Shown here one piece after another: positions 33,126-42,652 of a stretch of 64,000 nucleotides of DNA. The translations under genes were made by a program, and so were the position numbers. The notes below the pieces were generated by a model. It worked only from the letters and a program-made list of their open reading frames with translations, did no database searches and had not been told where the DNA came from. The DNA comes from Hyphomicrobiales bacterium (lineage in GTDB: Bacteria > Pseudomonadota > Alphaproteobacteria > Rhizobiales > Rhizobiaceae): the NCBI GenBank assembly GCA_900470195.1, contig UEIJ01000006.1:124001-188000 (forward strand), in the 5' to 3' direction. How positions within the stretch are numbered: position 1 is the stretch's first letter; each line of letters begins with the position of its first letter.

Positions 33126-33893
33126 TTAGACTGCCGCCCCCTTGGTCGAAGGGCATGCGATTTCTTCTTCGAGTTGTTCAAGTGCGGCGCGCACCTCGAC
33201 ACCGCCGAATCGACGCTCACGCTGGCGGAAAGCCTCATAGGCTGCATCAAGGTCCGACGAGCGGAAATCTGGCCAATGGATGGGCAGAAACAGAAACTCT
33301 GAATATGCCGCTTGCCAGAGCAGAAAATTCGACAGGCGCATTTCCCCGCTCGTGCGGATGATAAGATCCGGATCGGGTATCCCCGCCGTATCAAGATTTG
33401 CGGAAATCAGCTCAGCGGAAATAGAAGCCGGATCAAGCAGTCCGGCTGCGACATCGCGCGCCAGGCTTCGCACGGCACGGACAATCTCGTCGCGGGAACC
33501 GTAGTTGAACGCTATGATCAGGTTGAGGCCGGTATTGCGATGGGTAAGTGTTTCCGCTTCGGCCAATAACGTTCGGATATCGGCGGCAAGCTCTTCGCGC
33601 TCACCGATAATGCTGACCCGCACATTATTGCGGTGGAGCTCCGCGAGATCGCGACGAATGAAAATTTTCAGCAAACCCAGGAGGTCATTTACCTCACCGC
33701 TCGGGCGGGACCAGTTCTCTGAAGAGAAAGCAAACAATGTAAGGTAGCCGAGGCCACGATCCCCGGCTGCCCGTACAGTCTCGCGAAGAGCTTCCACACC
33801 TGCCCTATGCCCGGCACTACGGGGCAGGTTGCGTGCCTTCGCCCAACGGCCATTGCCATCCATGATAATGGCGATGTGGCGCGGATCGGACAT
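33126..33893 (-). CDS. uppS: Isoprenyl transferase (undecaprenyl diphosphate synthase)
   Basis: 255 residues from [23 protein letters not shown] nine bases upstream supports this ATG over one six codons earlier. It is a cis-prenyltransferase that builds the C55 carrier lipid used in peptidoglycan and LPS synthesis. The first motif [10 protein letters not shown] has the catalytic Asp; [20 protein letters not shown] is the diphosphate-binding region. Located in the frr-uppS-cdsA order common in bacteria. Confidence 0.97.
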   Translation of the reverse strand: MSDPRHIAIIMDGNGRWAKARNLPRSAGHRAGVEALRETVRAAGDRGLGYLTLFAFSSENWSRPSGEVNDLLGLLKIFIRRDLAELHRNNVRVSIIGEREELAADIRTLLAEAETLTHRNTGLNLIIAFNYGSRDEIVRAVRSLARDVAAGLLDPASISAELISANLDTAGIPDPDLIIRTSGEMRLSNFLLWQAAYSEFLFLPIHWPDFRSSDLDAAYEAFRQRERRFGGVEVRAALEQLEEEIACPSTKGAAV

Positions 33894-33928
33894 GGCGAAG
33901 CTCTCCTTCAATGAAAATCATGCAAGTC

Positions 33929-34489
33929 CTAGACCTGCATGATCTCCCCTTCTTTCACTGCAACGATCTTGTCCATCTCTGTGATGGTTTCGTCGGTCAG
34001 CTTCTGCACTTTTTCCGACAGAACGCGGCTGTCATCCTGACTGATGAGGCTGTCTTTCTCCAGCTTTTTCAGCGTGTCCATGCCGTCGCGGCGCACATGG
34101 CGAGCAGCGATGCGACCCTGCTCAGCATACTGATGTGCAATCTTGACCAGTTCCTTGCGGCGCTGTTCGTTCAATTCCGGTAGCGGAATGCGCAGCGTCG
34201 TCCCATCGGTGATAGGATTGAGACCGAGACCTGAATCGCGAATTGCGCGTTCCACGGCGCCCACCATGCTCTTGTCCCAGACGGAAACCGAAAGCATACG
34301 CGATTCGGGAACGGTAATATTTGCGACCTGATTGATCGGCATTGTCGAGCCATAGGCTTCGATGACGATCGGCTCCAGCAAACTTGCGGAAGCACGGCCC
34401 GTACGCAGGCCACCAAGATCATGCTTCAAAGAGTTGATTGCGCCTTCCATGCGGCGTTTCAGGTCGTTGATGTCGAAAGCATCACTCAT
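33929..34489 (-). CDS. frr: Ribosome recycling factor
   Basis: 186 residues, normal length. It splits the post-termination ribosome with EF-G. The three-helix tail motifs ([20 protein letters not shown] and [20 protein letters not shown]) are well conserved. It follows pyrH by 33 bases and precedes uppS by 35. Confidence 0.98.
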   Translation of the reverse strand: MSDAFDINDLKRRMEGAINSLKHDLGGLRTGRASASLLEPIVIEAYGSTMPINQVANITVPESRMLSVSVWDKSMVGAVERAIRDSGLGLNPITDGTTLRIPLPELNEQRRKELVKIAHQYAEQGRIAARHVRRDGMDTLKKLEKDSLISQDDSRVLSEKVQKLTDETITEMDKIVAVKEGEIMQV

Positions 34490-34522
34490 GCATTTTCTCC
34501 TTCGATACGCAGCAAGGGTCGA

Positions 34523-35245
34523 TCAATTATCGGAAACGATCGTGCAGCGCCCCTTGCCTTGCAGAATTTCGGCCAAGCCGCCGTTTTCATGGATGGAATA
34601 GACTATTATCGGAATGTTGTTCTCACGCGCAAGGGCAACAGCGGCTGTATCCATGACCGCGAGCCCGCGATCGAGAACTTCTTTGTGGGTCAGACGATCG
34701 AAACGCGTTGCGTTCCGATCTTTTTTCGGATCGGCGGAATAAATTCCGTCGACCTGCGTGCCCTTCAAAAGCGCGTCCGCCTCGATTTCCGCAGCGCGAA
34801 GAGCCGCAGCCGAGTCCGTCGTGAAGAAAGGATTTCCGGTACCGCCAGCAAAAATCACAACCTTACCCTCATCCATATAGGCCGTAGCCTGTCTCTGTGA
34901 GAAACTCTCACAGATTTCAGGCATGGCGATGGCCGAGAGTACAACGGAATCGACACCAATCTTATGCAGGGAGGTACGCAGCGCGAGCGAATTGATGACC
35001 GTGGCCAGCATCCCCATGTGATCGCCTGTCACGCGGTCGCCTCCTTTGGAGGCCACAGCGACACCGCGGAAAATATTGCCGCCGCCGATTACGACGCCAA
35101 CTTCCACGCCGAGCGACCGCGCCTGCTTGATATCGCTTGCTATACGGTCCGCAACGGAAACATCGATGCCAAAGCCCTGACTGCCCATCAATGCCTCGCC
35201 CGAGGCTTTCAAAAGGACGCGTTTGTAGGCGGGTTGACCTGGCAT
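34523..35245 (-). CDS. pyrH: UMP kinase
   Basis: 240 residues from MPGQPAYKRVLLKASGEAL; GGAGAG precedes this ATG. It phosphorylates UMP to UDP and is a hexameric amino-acid-kinase-fold enzyme. Motifs: LLKASGEALMG, VVIGGGNIFRG, TGDHMGMLATVINSLA and VVIFAGGTGNPFFTTDSAA. A strong hairpin between tsf and pyrH may set their relative expression. Confidence 0.98.
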   Translation of the reverse strand: MPGQPAYKRVLLKASGEALMGSQGFGIDVSVADRIASDIKQARSLGVEVGVVIGGGNIFRGVAVASKGGDRVTGDHMGMLATVINSLALRTSLHKIGVDSVVLSAIAMPEICESFSQRQATAYMDEGKVVIFAGGTGNPFFTTDSAAALRAAEIEADALLKGTQVDGIYSADPKKDRNATRFDRLTHKEVLDRGLAVMDTAAVALARENNIPIIVYSIHENGGLAEILQGKGRCTIVSDN

Positions 35246-35296
35246 TGGATGCTCTCCGCAGATTGTGATCAAGTGGATGTGTTCGGGTTCCGATAC

Positions 35297-35332
35297 ACGA
35301 AGGGCACCGCGTTGTCACGCGGTGCCCTTCGT
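35297..35332. promoter_or_regulatory. Perfect 16-base hairpin between tsf and pyrH
   Basis: ACGAAGGGCACCGCGT and ACGCGGTGCCCTTCGT pair fully around a four-base loop (TGTC). It is 52 bases before the pyrH start codon. No T-run follows on the minus strand, so it is not a standard intrinsic terminator for tsf; it could protect an mRNA end, serve as a processing site or be part of the pyrH leader. Confidence 0.7.
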
Positions 35333-35367
35333 AATCAAAAGCCTTTTCAGGCAATCAGCGCATTCCG

Positions 35368-35393
35368 AAAAGCCAAAACCGGCTTTCGGGACA
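35368..35393 (-). terminator. Probable tsf terminator or attenuator
   Basis: Read leftward, GAAAGCC pairs with GGCTTTTC across GGTTTT soon after the tsf stop. The stem is short with one bulge, so termination may be partial. Confidence 0.5.
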
Positions 35394-35415
35394 AATCGCG
35401 CTGAAAACAGGTCGT

Positions 35416-36333
35416 TTAGCCCTTGGCAGCAGCAGCTACTTCAGCAGCGAAATCGGTTTCTTCCTTTTCGATGCCTTCACCGAGAGCGATACGGACAAAG
35501 CCCGTGATCTTGGCCGGTGCACCGATGGTCTTTTCAGCTTCCTTGAGGGCAGCTGCGACCGTCAGGTCAGGATTGATAACGAAAGCCTGCGAAAGAAGAA
35601 CAACTTCTTCATAGAACTTGCGCATGCGGCCTTCGATCATCTTCTCGATGATATTGTCCGGCTTGCCGGATTCGCGAGCCTGCTCGATGAAGATCGCCTT
35701 TTCGCGCTCGGCAGCAGCCGGGTCGACATCTTCGGCGGTCAAAGCCAGCGGGTTGATAGCAGCAACGTGCATGGCAACCTGACGACCGAATGCATTTGCA
35801 GCTTCTGCATCGCCGGCGGTTTCGATTGCAACGAGAACGCCCAGCTTGCCGAGGCCATCAGCAACACCGTTGTGGATGTAGGTCGCGACAACGCCCTGCG
35901 GGACGGTCAGCGCAGCCGAACGGCGGAAGCCGATGTTTTCGCCGATGGTAGCAACAGCGTCCTTCGCCGTTTCGGTAACGGACTTGCCGTCAACCTTGGC
36001 GTCGGCAACAGCTTCGGTCGAACCATCGGTCGACAAAGCGGCCTGCGCGATCTTGCGGACCAGATCCTGGAAAGCATCGTTGCGGGCAACGAAGTCGGTT
36101 TCGGAGTTGACTTCGACAACAACAGCCTTGTTGCCGGAAGCTGCCACGCCGACCAGACCTTCAGCAGCTGTACGGCCAGCCTTCTTGTCGGCCTTTGCAA
36201 TACCCTTCGCACGCAGCCAGTCAACGGCGGCGTCGATATCGCCATTGGTTTCGGCAAGTGCTGCCTTGCAGTCCATCATGCCGGCGCCGGTGAGGTCGCG
36301 GAGTTCTTTGACGAGAGATGCGGAAATGCTCAT
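35416..36333 (-). CDS. tsf: Translation elongation factor Ts
   Basis: 305 residues from [19 protein letters not shown]. It exchanges GDP on EF-Tu. The N-terminal UBA-like module with [16 protein letters not shown] and the contact motif [13 protein letters not shown] are clear. GGCGATATC precedes the ATG. It follows rpsB as in nearly all bacteria, with a hairpin between the two genes. Confidence 0.98.
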   Translation of the reverse strand: MSISASLVKELRDLTGAGMMDCKAALAETNGDIDAAVDWLRAKGIAKADKKAGRTAAEGLVGVAASGNKAVVVEVNSETDFVARNDAFQDLVRKIAQAALSTDGSTEAVADAKVDGKSVTETAKDAVATIGENIGFRRSAALTVPQGVVATYIHNGVADGLGKLGVLVAIETAGDAEAANAFGRQVAMHVAAINPLALTAEDVDPAAAEREKAIFIEQARESGKPDNIIEKMIEGRMRKFYEEVVLLSQAFVINPDLTVAAALKEAEKTIGAPAKITGFVRIALGEGIEKEETDFAAEVAAAAKG

Positions 36334-36357
36334 GATATCGCCTTTCATGAAAGCGAA

Positions 36358-36378
36358 GGCACACCGGATGGGTGTGCC
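36358..36378 (-). promoter_or_regulatory. Hairpin in the rpsB-tsf gap
   Basis: GGCACACC and GGTGTGCC form an eight-base perfect stem with a five-base loop, 24 bases before the tsf start. There is no T-run after it. Position suggests attenuation or mRNA processing between rpsB and tsf. Confidence 0.6.
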
Positions 36379-36520
36379 AACATTTAACCGGCGCTTGTTT
36401 TCTGGATCGCGACCTGACCTGAGCATTGCACTACAGGAATCACAATCTCGCACCGGGATGAAACGAGATTATCCACCCGCCCTATCACAGATATGACGGA
36501 TGGATGAAATCATACGCTGA

Positions 36521-37291
36521 TTAAGCGCCTTCAGCCGGAGCTTCGAGGGCCGGCTCTATCGGAGCTTCAGCCTGCGCGCCGATGTCGATGCCCATCGCGC
36601 CCTGCTGACGCGCAATGCCGTCGAGAGCAGCGCGGGCAATCAGATCGCAATAAAGAGCGATAGCGCGTGCGGCGTCATCGTTGCCCGGGATCGGGTAATC
36701 GATCTGGTCCGGATCGCAGTTCGAGTCGATCACGGCGACAACCGGGATACCAAGACGCTTGGCTTCCTGAATAGCGATCGCTTCCTTGTTGGTGTCGATG
36801 ATGAACATCAGGTCCGGAACCGAACCCATGTCCTTGATACCGCCGAGGGCGCGGTCAAGCTTTTCACGCTCGCGCTCGAGGTTCAGGCGTTCCTTCTTGG
36901 TGAAGCCCTGAGCTTCGCCAGCCAGGAGTTCATCGAGCTTGCGCAGACGCTGGATCGAGTTGGAGATCGTCTTCCAGTTGGTCATCATGCCGCCGAGCCA
37001 GCGTGCATTGACGTAATACTGTGCCGAACGGTTGGCAGCATCGGCAATAATATCCGAAGCCTGACGCTTCGTGCCGACGAACAGAACGCGACCGCCGCGA
37101 GCGACCGTGTCCGAAACGATCTTCAGCGCATTATGCAGAAGAGGAACGGTCTGGGACAGATCGAGAATGTGGATATTGTTGCGGTCACCATAGATGTATG
37201 GCGCCATTTTCGGGTTCCAGCGATGGGTCTGGTGGCCGAAGTGAACACCAGCTTCCAGAAGCTGGCGCATGCTGAAATCAGGCAATGCCAT
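36521..37291 (-). CDS. rpsB: 30S ribosomal protein S2
   Basis: 256 residues from [26 protein letters not shown] lies upstream of this ATG. The motifs [20 protein letters not shown] and [19 protein letters not shown] are typical. The C-terminus is Ala/Glu/Pro-rich. A nested hairpin lies 23 bases before the start codon and is a candidate for the autoregulation known for S2 in other bacteria. Confidence 0.98.
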   Translation of the reverse strand: MALPDFSMRQLLEAGVHFGHQTHRWNPKMAPYIYGDRNNIHILDLSQTVPLLHNALKIVSDTVARGGRVLFVGTKRQASDIIADAANRSAQYYVNARWLGGMMTNWKTISNSIQRLRKLDELLAGEAQGFTKKERLNLEREREKLDRALGGIKDMGSVPDLMFIIDTNKEAIAIQEAKRLGIPVVAVIDSNCDPDQIDYPIPGNDDAARAIALYCDLIARAALDGIARQQGAMGIDIGAQAEAPIEPALEAPAEGA

Positions 37292-37313
37292 CTTTATTTT
37301 CCTTTTCCGGTTT

Positions 37314-37353
37314 AACCTCCACGGGCTGAGGCGATTTCTCGCCACCGGAGGTT
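37314..37353 (-). promoter_or_regulatory. Structured rpsB leader
   Basis: On the coding strand an outer stem AACCTCC/GGAGGTT encloses an inner stem GGCGA-GAAA-TCGCC capped by a GAAA tetraloop. It ends 23 bases before the rpsB start codon. S2 represses its own mRNA through a leader in gammaproteobacteria; whether this structure is the local equivalent is inference. Confidence 0.55.
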
Positions 37354-37487
37354 TTTGCCGGATTTCTCCCGACAAAAGCCCATCCCGTGTGTGGAATAGG
37401 CGCGCTGTTAACTGATCGCGCCGCAAATTGCAAGTCGTCCGCACAATATAGCATCGAACAGGCGGATAAACACGCCGGTCAGCGTGC

Positions 37488-38327
37488 CTATTTGCAGGCT
37501 TCAGCCTGCTTGGCCGTATCATAGACATCAAGCTTCACCAGCTTGCCGCGCATGGAGAAATCTCCATAATCCATTGTGAGGTCGCGGGTAATCCCGTTTC
37601 GATAAAGCTTGAAATTGATACGGTAGATCGGCAGGCCGTCCTGCTTTTCCTTGTCATCGAAATAGGCAATTGTTACCGGCCAGACCTGATCCTTGGAAAA
37701 CTTGCCCATGACTTTGGTCTCATCGTCCGGCAGCGCCTGTTCCTTGCCGACGACAACGGTGGTTGCAACCACCCGGTCGGCATCTTCGGAAGCATCAAAC
37801 AGCGATGTCTGGTAGAACTTCTGCCCGGCTTCCGCCTTGCCGATCAGTTCTTCCATATGACCAGTCGGAAACTGCGTTCCCTTGAGGTCAAGCTTGTTTT
37901 CCTTCGGCTTGCTCAGTTCGACGACCGTCTTGCCACCCTCAAGCTTCGCGTCGCCGCGCACTTCCTTGACCAATTCCTTGTCCACGAAGGTCTTGTTGAC
38001 GAAGCGAAAATTCTTTCCATCAGCGCCTTCGAACGTGGTCGTCTGCTGGTCGGTCACGCGCTGCGGCTGCTCTTCCATGTCAATCCGGGTCACGAAACGG
38101 AAATTGGTGGTGTAGCCCTCGCATGCTGATCCGTTGAACTCATAGACCATGCGCCCGGTCAGACCGCTGATTCCGGATTTTTCATCAGCTCGATCCAGAG
38201 TCAGATCATAGACTGCGCGGTGTGGAACCAACGTTACCGTCGAGGCCGCTTGCGCGGCACCAGCAAATCCGGCCCAAATACAAGCAGCCGTTCCACTCGC
38301 CGCAACCGCACTCTTGAAAAAACGCAT
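37488..38327 (-). CDS. eipB: Periplasmic envelope-integrity protein EipB (DUF1849)
   Basis: 279 residues from [25 protein letters not shown] precedes it. A signal peptide (about 1-28, ending AAQA) is followed by a DUF1849 domain. Cys69 and Cys278 match the conserved disulfide pair reported for Brucella EipB, a spiral beta-sheet periplasmic protein needed for envelope integrity and infection. The domain starts with [15 protein letters not shown], typical of the family. It stands alone, divergent from the RidA-like gene. Confidence 0.9.
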   Translation of the reverse strand: MRFFKSAVAASGTAACIWAGFAGAAQAASTVTLVPHRAVYDLTLDRADEKSGISGLTGRMVYEFNGSACEGYTTNFRFVTRIDMEEQPQRVTDQQTTTFEGADGKNFRFVNKTFVDKELVKEVRGDAKLEGGKTVVELSKPKENKLDLKGTQFPTGHMEELIGKAEAGQKFYQTSLFDASEDADRVVATTVVVGKEQALPDDETKVMGKFSKDQVWPVTIAYFDDKEKQDGLPIYRINFKLYRNGITRDLTMDYGDFSMRGKLVKLDVYDTAKQAEACK

Positions 38328-38469
38328 ACATGAATCTCCCGATGAGTTGACGAGCATGATAAAAAAACTCGTGGCGGAAGCGAGGCAAAAAACGCACCCT
38401 TCCCCAAAGCTTCACCGATTCTGCTTACAGGTAGATCGCGAAGTACCTTTGCAAGCAAGGATTAATATA

Positions 38470-38934
38470 ATGACCGATACGATCGACAGCCGCCTTAAAA
38501 ATCTGGGTATATCCATCCCGGAAGCCGCCGCACCCGCTGCAAACTACGTTCCTTTTGCCCAAAGCGGCTCTTTGCTTCTCACCTCAGGCCAGCTACCACT
38601 CGATGGCGGCAAGCTGGTGCACACGGGTCAGATCGGAGACGAGTTGACAGTTGCACACGGACAAGCGGCAGCACGCGCCTGCGCCATCAATATTCTTGCA
38701 CAGGCAAAGGCGGCGCTTGGCGACCTCGGCCGCATCAAGCGGGTTGTAAAAATTACCGCATTCGTAGCCTCAACCCCCGACTTTGTGGAACAGCATCTTG
38801 TTGCCAACGGCGCATCGGATCTCCTCGTGGCGGTTCTCGGCGACGCCGGCAAACATGCCCGCTCGGCTGTTGGCGTTGCCAGCCTGCCGCTCAACGCACC
38901 TGTCGAAATAGAAGCAATCATCGAGGTTGCATGA
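38470..38934 (+). CDS. RidA/YjgF/Rid family protein
   Basis: 154 residues from MTDTIDSRLKNLGIS; AAGGA is nine bases upstream. It belongs to the longer Rid subfamily of about 150 residues (GSLLLTSGQLPLDGGKL, RIKRVVKITAFVASTPDF, HARSAVGVASLPLNAPVEIE). The archetypal RidA hydrolyses reactive enamines/imines, using a C-terminal Arg that here appears as the Arg in HARSAVG. The activity of this subfamily is less certain. Its stop codon is one base before the start of the next gene, so they are co-transcribed. Confidence 0.88.
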   Translation: MTDTIDSRLKNLGISIPEAAAPAANYVPFAQSGSLLLTSGQLPLDGGKLVHTGQIGDELTVAHGQAAARACAINILAQAKAALGDLGRIKRVVKITAFVASTPDFVEQHLVANGASDLLVAVLGDAGKHARSAVGVASLPLNAPVEIEAIIEVA

Positions 38935-38935
38935 C

Positions 38936-39661
38936 ATGACGTCCGTCGACTGGATCAAAAAGCGCCCCGTCGCCCATCGTGGATTGCACGATCTTAACAA
39001 GGTACGCTGGGAAAACACCCTTTCGGCGTTTGAGGCAGCAGCCAAAGCGGGATTCGCTATTGAATGCGATGTTCATCTCACCCGCGATGGCGGCGTGGTC
39101 GTCTTTCATGACGACGAGTTGAAGCGTCTCGCAGGTCGCGAAGGTTACATCAGCAATTTGACGCTTGCCGAAGCGACCGCGCTCAAGGTCGGCGGCACCG
39201 CCGATCACGTGCCGACGCTTCGTCAGATGCTTGATCTGGTCAACGGTCGTGTTCCTCTTGTGATCGAGTTGAAGGGCATAGAAGGCAAGGACGACGGGCT
39301 GGTTGCCGCTGTCGCCAGGGAACTGGCATCTTATAAGGGCGAAGCCGCGATCATGTCTTTCGATCACCACCTGGTCCGCCGCTTTGCAGCAGACGCGCCT
39401 GGTATTCCGGGAGGACTTACCGCCGAAGGTACCCGCACGGAAGATTTTGAAAGGCATTTTTCCATGCTCGCGCATGGCATTTCCTTCGTATCCTATAATG
39501 TGCATCACCTGCCCAACCCGTTCGTCACCTTCGTTCGGGAGAAGCTGCATATGCCGGTCATCAGCTGGACCATTCGGGATCGCGAAATGCAGAAGCATAG
39601 CGATCTCAATGTCGACCAGATCACGTTCGAAGGCTTCGATCCGCGCGCCCTCGTGGCTTGA
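38936..39661 (+). CDS. Glycerophosphodiester phosphodiesterase family protein
   Basis: 241 residues from MTSVDWIKKRPVAHRG. A TTG three codons upstream is the only alternative. The GDPD catalytic set is visible: AHRGLHDLNKVRWENTLSAF, then IECDVHLTRDGGVVVFHDD. It probably releases glycerol 3-phosphate from phosphodiesters. No signal peptide is seen, so it should be cytoplasmic. It is coupled to the RidA-like gene. Confidence 0.92.
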   Translation: MTSVDWIKKRPVAHRGLHDLNKVRWENTLSAFEAAAKAGFAIECDVHLTRDGGVVVFHDDELKRLAGREGYISNLTLAEATALKVGGTADHVPTLRQMLDLVNGRVPLVIELKGIEGKDDGLVAAVARELASYKGEAAIMSFDHHLVRRFAADAPGIPGGLTAEGTRTEDFERHFSMLAHGISFVSYNVHHLPNPFVTFVREKLHMPVISWTIRDREMQKHSDLNVDQITFEGFDPRALVA

Positions 39662-39714
39662 CGACAACACGCCGAGCGCAGCAACATATGCGTGGTAACG
39701 GCAAAGGAATAGCG

Positions 39715-40902
39715 GTGAACGACGAAGATCCGCAGAATGAGCAAAGCTTCGTTCTCCGTGTCGTTGAGAATATCAGCGAATTCACGGAAGACGAATGGAA
39801 CAGTCTTGTCGGGGCTTCCCGGCAGGACACGCATTACAATCCCTTCATTAGCCGCAACTTCCTGCTCGCTATGGAAGAATCGGGATCGGTTTCGCGCAAC
39901 GCAGGCTGGCTTCCGCGCCATTTGCATCTGGAGGACGATAGAGGACGCCTCATTGGGGCCGTGCCGAACTATCTGAAGGGGCATAGTCAGGGAGAATATG
40001 TCTTCGATCATGGATGGGCTGACGCGTTCGAACGCGCCGGCGGGCGATACTATCCAAAATTTCAGGCCGCAGTGCCTTTCACACCGGCCACCGGACCACG
40101 CCTTCTCAATCACATTGCCTATGAAAGCGAAACCGTTCGGTTGGCACTGGCTGGCGGGCTCCGGGAACTGGCAGATCAATCCGGTGTCTCATCAGCGCAT
40201 GTTACATTTGCGTTGCCGGATGAGATATCTGCACTGGAACGCGCAGGATTTCTCCACCGCACGGATCAGCAATTCCATTTCAGAAACAATGGCTTTAGGA
40301 GTTATGATGATTTTCTTAATGAGCTGGTGTCGAGAAAGCGCAAGGCGCTGAAAAAGGAACGGCGAGAGGCATTGTCAGACGGCATCGAAATCGATTGGCT
40401 GACCGGGCGTGATCTGACCGAAGCGGTCTGGGACGATTTCTTTGCATTCTATATGGATACAGGCAGCCGCAAATGGGGACGCCCCTATCTAAACAGGCGG
40501 TTCTTTTCTCTTATCGGCGAAAGCATGGCGGAAGACATCCTCCTCGTCATGGCCAAGCGCAACGGACATTATATTGCCGGTGCAATCAACTTCATTGGCG
40601 GCGATACCCTTTTCGGCCGCCACTGGGGCTGTATCGAAGACCACCCTTATCTGCATTTCGAGGTTTGCTATCATCAGGCAATCGATTTTGCCATCGATCG
40701 AAAACTGAGTGTCGTGGAGGCTGGCGCACAAGGCGAGCATAAAATCGCCCGCGGTTACGTTCCGGTCACGACCCACTCGGCGCATTATATTGTTCATGAA
40801 GGCTTTCGAAACGCAGTGCGCGACTATCTCGACCATGAGCGCCGCGAAGTCCAGCAAATCCAGAGCGCTTTGCGTGAACACTCCCCCTTCAGAGATGCCT
40901 GA
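39715..40902 (+). CDS. FemAB-like GNAT-fold acyltransferase (PF04339 family)
   Basis: 395 residues when started at GTG 39715, which has AAGGA six bases before it; ATG 39688 would add nine residues. The protein matches the family once called DUF482: YNPFISRNFLLAMEESGSV, the segment VFDHGWADAFERAGGRYYPK, SRKRKALKKERREA, and EAGAQGEHKIARGY near the C-terminus. The tandem GNAT folds resemble the FemAB aminoacyl-transferases, but the substrate is unknown. No membrane segments. It follows the GDPD gene by 53 bases and may be in the same operon. Confidence 0.87.
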   Translation: MNDEDPQNEQSFVLRVVENISEFTEDEWNSLVGASRQDTHYNPFISRNFLLAMEESGSVSRNAGWLPRHLHLEDDRGRLIGAVPNYLKGHSQGEYVFDHGWADAFERAGGRYYPKFQAAVPFTPATGPRLLNHIAYESETVRLALAGGLRELADQSGVSSAHVTFALPDEISALERAGFLHRTDQQFHFRNNGFRSYDDFLNELVSRKRKALKKERREALSDGIEIDWLTGRDLTEAVWDDFFAFYMDTGSRKWGRPYLNRRFFSLIGESMAEDILLVMAKRNGHYIAGAINFIGGDTLFGRHWGCIEDHPYLHFEVCYHQAIDFAIDRKLSVVEAGAQGEHKIARGYVPVTTHSAHYIVHEGFRNAVRDYLDHERREVQQIQSALREHSPFRDA

Positions 40903-40974
40903 ACCTATCGGTCTTGCCTAACGCGGCTTGATACGGTCTGATCCATTCAAACATTTCGCATTGGAGAGAATCGC

Positions 40975-41397
40975 ATGTCCGCGACCTATGACGACAATAA
41001 TATCTTCGCCAAGATTCTACGCGGCGAAATCCCATCCACGCGTGTTTACGAAACCGACGACGTGGTTGCCTTCATGGATGTGATGCCGCAAGGAGCAGGC
41101 CATACATTGGTTGTACCAAAAGCGCCCTCCCGCAATCTGCTCGACGCGAAGCCGGAAACGCTCGCGAATCTCGTTCAGGCGGTGCAGAAAATCGCGCAGG
41201 CTGTGAAGAAGGCATTCGATGCAGATGGCGTAACTGTCATGCAGTTCAACGAACCGGCATCCGGCCAGACCGTCTATCATCTGCATTTCCATGTGATCCC
41301 GCGCTTTGAAGGCGTAGCGCTCAAGCCCCATACCGGGCAGATGGAAGATGCGGCTGTTCTTTCAGCAAATGCTGAAAAGATTCGCGCAGCGCTCTGA
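40975..41397 (+). CDS. HIT family nucleotide-binding protein
   Basis: 140 residues. The histidine triad is VYHLHFHVIPR, near residue 100. DNNIFAKILRGEIPS and MPQGAGHTLVVPK are typical of the Hint/HinT branch, which hydrolyses adenosine phosphoramidates. A GAGAG motif precedes the ATG. It ends just before the convergent azlD gene. Confidence 0.95.
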   Translation: MSATYDDNNIFAKILRGEIPSTRVYETDDVVAFMDVMPQGAGHTLVVPKAPSRNLLDAKPETLANLVQAVQKIAQAVKKAFDADGVTVMQFNEPASGQTVYHLHFHVIPRFEGVALKPHTGQMEDAAVLSANAEKIRAAL

Positions 41398-41411
41398 TAT
41401 GACTCACAGTT

Positions 41412-41759
41412 TCAAAGTGTAAGCAGACCAGCAACCAGCAGGATTTCCGCGACCAGCACACCGACGAGCAATCGCTTGCCGGTGATGAGAAAAGCGGCAA
41501 ATCCTGCCACGGCTGAACCAGCGCGCAGCCACAGCGGCGAATTGGCCAGTTCTCCATTGGGATAGAGAATAAGCTGTGCGATAACACCTGCCACCAGCGC
41601 GGTTGCAACGCAGCGCACGAGAACAAGAGCCTCAGAATCCTCCCGTACGCGCCCGCCAACCAGCACTCCCATCAGCCGGAACAGATAGGTTGGAAGCGCA
41701 CCGGCCAGCAGGATAAAAAGAAACGGCCACCACCAGGTCGTAAAGCTATCCCAATTCAT
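41412..41759 (-). CDS. azlD: AzlD family membrane protein
   Basis: 115 residues with three to four membrane segments. AzlD pairs with AzlC as the small subunit of a branched-chain amino acid exporter. Its start codon overlaps the azlC stop in an ATGA, as is usual for the pair. The match rests on the AzlCD arrangement, size and motifs GALPTYLFRLMGVL and ATALVAGVIAQLI. Confidence 0.9.
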   Translation of the reverse strand: MNWDSFTTWWWPFLFILLAGALPTYLFRLMGVLVGGRVREDSEALVLVRCVATALVAGVIAQLILYPNGELANSPLWLRAGSAVAGFAAFLITGKRLLVGVLVAEILLVAGLLTL

Positions 41760-42517
41760 TCAGCGGCTCCCATCGACACGCGACGCATTCGGTGAAAACC
41801 AAAAGCGATCAGCCCGCCGAGAATTCCCGTAATCAGCAGATCATATCCCGGAGCCAGATGATGAAATATGGGAAACAGAACGATCCCGGAAATCATCGCA
41901 GCCTGCCCTGCCCGTTCTCTGGCTGACCGCCAGAGCGAGGTCAGGAAATACATCGGAGTCAGCATGAAAAGTGCAGCGAAAACGATTGGCGGAAAAGACG
42001 CCGACAACGAATAGACGATGGCGACGACAATCGCATTGGTTCCCACCAGAACCACACCGATCCCGGCAAAATAGCTGGTCCGCATGTCACGTGGAATCTT
42101 GCGAAGCTCTTCCATGGCCATCACCCAGGCGGTGACGGCAACAAAATGACAAAGGGCGGCCAGCGTCAGTTTCCGCGTTTTCGGTCCCTGCAACTCGGGA
42201 AGCAGCGCGACCACCATCGGCATCAAACGCACGGATGACAGCCCAACAGCGAGCGCTGCAGCAGGCAAAGCCACGCCTGCGCTGATCGCACCGATCAGGA
42301 CGACCTTCGCCGGAAGCGCCCAGATGGTCAGCGTCATGAAAACGGCCTGAACAACAGTGATCCCGCTTTCGATTGCCAGCCCAGCAAAGCCGATGAACGA
42401 ACTCATCAATAATAGAGCTGGAATGCTGCAAATGCGCGTGCAGCCACGTAAAAACCACCGTATGTGACGACGGTCTTCTGAATTTTGCTCGGGGTTATCG
42501 GAATGAATCGGTGGCAT
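41756..42517 (-). CDS. azlC: AzlC family branched-chain amino acid exporter subunit
   Basis: 253 residues with about seven membrane segments. The beginning of the membrane part (LLLMSSFIGFAGLAIESGIT) and FQ-poor core LPAKVVLIGAISAGVALPAAALAV (hydrophobic segments near 60-110) fit the AzlC family, exporters of branched-chain or other amino acids. The first 25 residues are polar and charged. No clear Shine-Dalgarno sequence stands before the ATG. Confidence 0.88.
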   Translation of the reverse strand: MPPIHSDNPEQNSEDRRHIRWFLRGCTRICSIPALLLMSSFIGFAGLAIESGITVVQAVFMTLTIWALPAKVVLIGAISAGVALPAAALAVGLSSVRLMPMVVALLPELQGPKTRKLTLAALCHFVAVTAWVMAMEELRKIPRDMRTSYFAGIGVVLVGTNAIVVAIVYSLSASFPPIVFAALFMLTPMYFLTSLWRSARERAGQAAMISGIVLFPIFHHLAPGYDLLITGILGGLIAFGFHRMRRVSMGAAE

Positions 42518-42617
42518 GGGGCCCCGTTAGAGCAAGGTTCGAGCAAGTTGCACCCGGTTTTTAGCCGACCAGATCAGAAAACCTCAGTTTTCGTTCACAC
42601 CGGCCATGCTCAAAACA

Positions 42618-42642
42618 AAACGGCCCTCAGGGAGGGCCGTTT
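42618..42642 (-). terminator. clpA terminator
   Basis: AAACGGCCCTC and GAGGGCCGTTT form a perfect 11-base stem with a three-base loop, ten bases after the clpA stop; TTTTG follows in the reading direction. Confidence 0.85.
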
Positions 42643-42652
42643 CGATTGATTG

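Noticed and set aside
41756-42517. AzlCD as a novel transporter
   Set aside because: The pair has the ordinary AzlCD layout, with ATGA overlap and usual sizes.
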